Source: Lysobacterales bacterium (GTDB lineage Bacteria; Pseudomonadota; Gammaproteobacteria; Xanthomonadales; Marinicellaceae). Taken from it: 6,791 nucleotides of DNA. Positions within the stretch are counted from its first letter, which is position 1; the number at the start of each line of letters is the position of its first letter. This document shows, in pieces, positions 6,699 to 6,791 of this stretch. The translations under genes and the position numbers were made by a program. Below the pieces are notes generated by a model. That model did no database searches, had not been told where the DNA came from, and saw nothing but the letters and a program-made list of their open reading frames with translations. The stretch is from the NCBI GenBank assembly GCA_026990095.1, contig JALSIL010000017.1, forward strand, positions 1-6,791, in the 5' to 3' direction.

Positions 6699-6791
6699 AT
6701 GGCGAAAGAAAAAATAGAGAAAATTTGCCAGATTGAGTTAAAAATTGAAGGTAATAACCAGTTATTGGCGAGATTTTTAGCGAAAAGCTGG
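6699..6791 (+). CDS. Start of an unidentified open frame, cut by the window end
   Basis: From ATG at 6699 the frame stays open for 31 codons to the last base (MAKEKIEKICQIELKIEG, then NNQLLARFLAKSW). The previous in-frame stop is TAG at 6678-6680, so 6699 is the first ATG available. I do not recognise the protein. It is lysine- and glutamate-rich with a helical look, and no Shine-Dalgarno is evident. Because it begins five bases inside a possible insertion-sequence end, it could be the N-terminus of a transposase. All three minus-strand frames are only partly closed here, so even the coding strand is uncertain. Confidence 0.3.
   Translation, partial: MAKEKIEKICQIELKIEGNNQLLARFLAKSW

Noticed and set aside
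6604..6717. A 37-codon plus-strand frame (MPFVFFANAGII...) preceded by a good GGAG ribosome-site-like sequence
   Set aside because: Its first third is a read-through of the REP-like palindrome at 6615-6635 and it then crosses the possible insertion-sequence end; composition and context suggest a chance frame.

Overview
This looks like a chromosomal segment of a Gram-negative bacterium, most likely an AT-rich gammaproteobacterium. The basis is two outer-membrane beta-barrel proteins, a TonB-linked gene context, bacteriohemerythrins, and PhoB-type and FNR-type sites. The genus cannot be read from the sequence.

Left part (1-3786, plus strand): the 3' end of a tetratricopeptide-repeat (TPR) protein gene that starts outside the window. 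It is followed after 37 nt by a complete 1041-residue TonB-dependent receptor with two small N-terminal beta-sandwich-like domains before the plug. The short gap suggests one operon.

Middle (3787-5458): a 207-nt intergenic region holds five half-sites phased exactly every 11 bp and resembling PhoB (Pho-box) sites, followed directly by a perfect TATAAT. Behind it is a phosphate-selective-porin (OprO/OprP family) gene that ends at a strong hairpin-plus-T-tract terminator. Regulator site and porin family point the same way: uptake across the outer membrane, probably induced by phosphate starvation. The receptor and TPR gene may belong to the same uptake locus (inference).

Right part (5457-6396, minus strand): two tandem bacteriohemerythrin genes overlap by ATGA, both with all seven di-iron ligands. 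Upstream is a perfect FNR/ANR box whose centre lies at -41.5 from the start site predicted by a perfect TATAAT, the geometry of an oxygen-limitation-activated class II promoter.

Right edge (6397-6791): AT-rich sequence without a convincing gene. It contains short dyads, a degenerate REP/dRS3-like palindrome, and a possible insertion-sequence end with the start of an open frame that runs off the window. No tRNA, rRNA or CRISPR array was seen.
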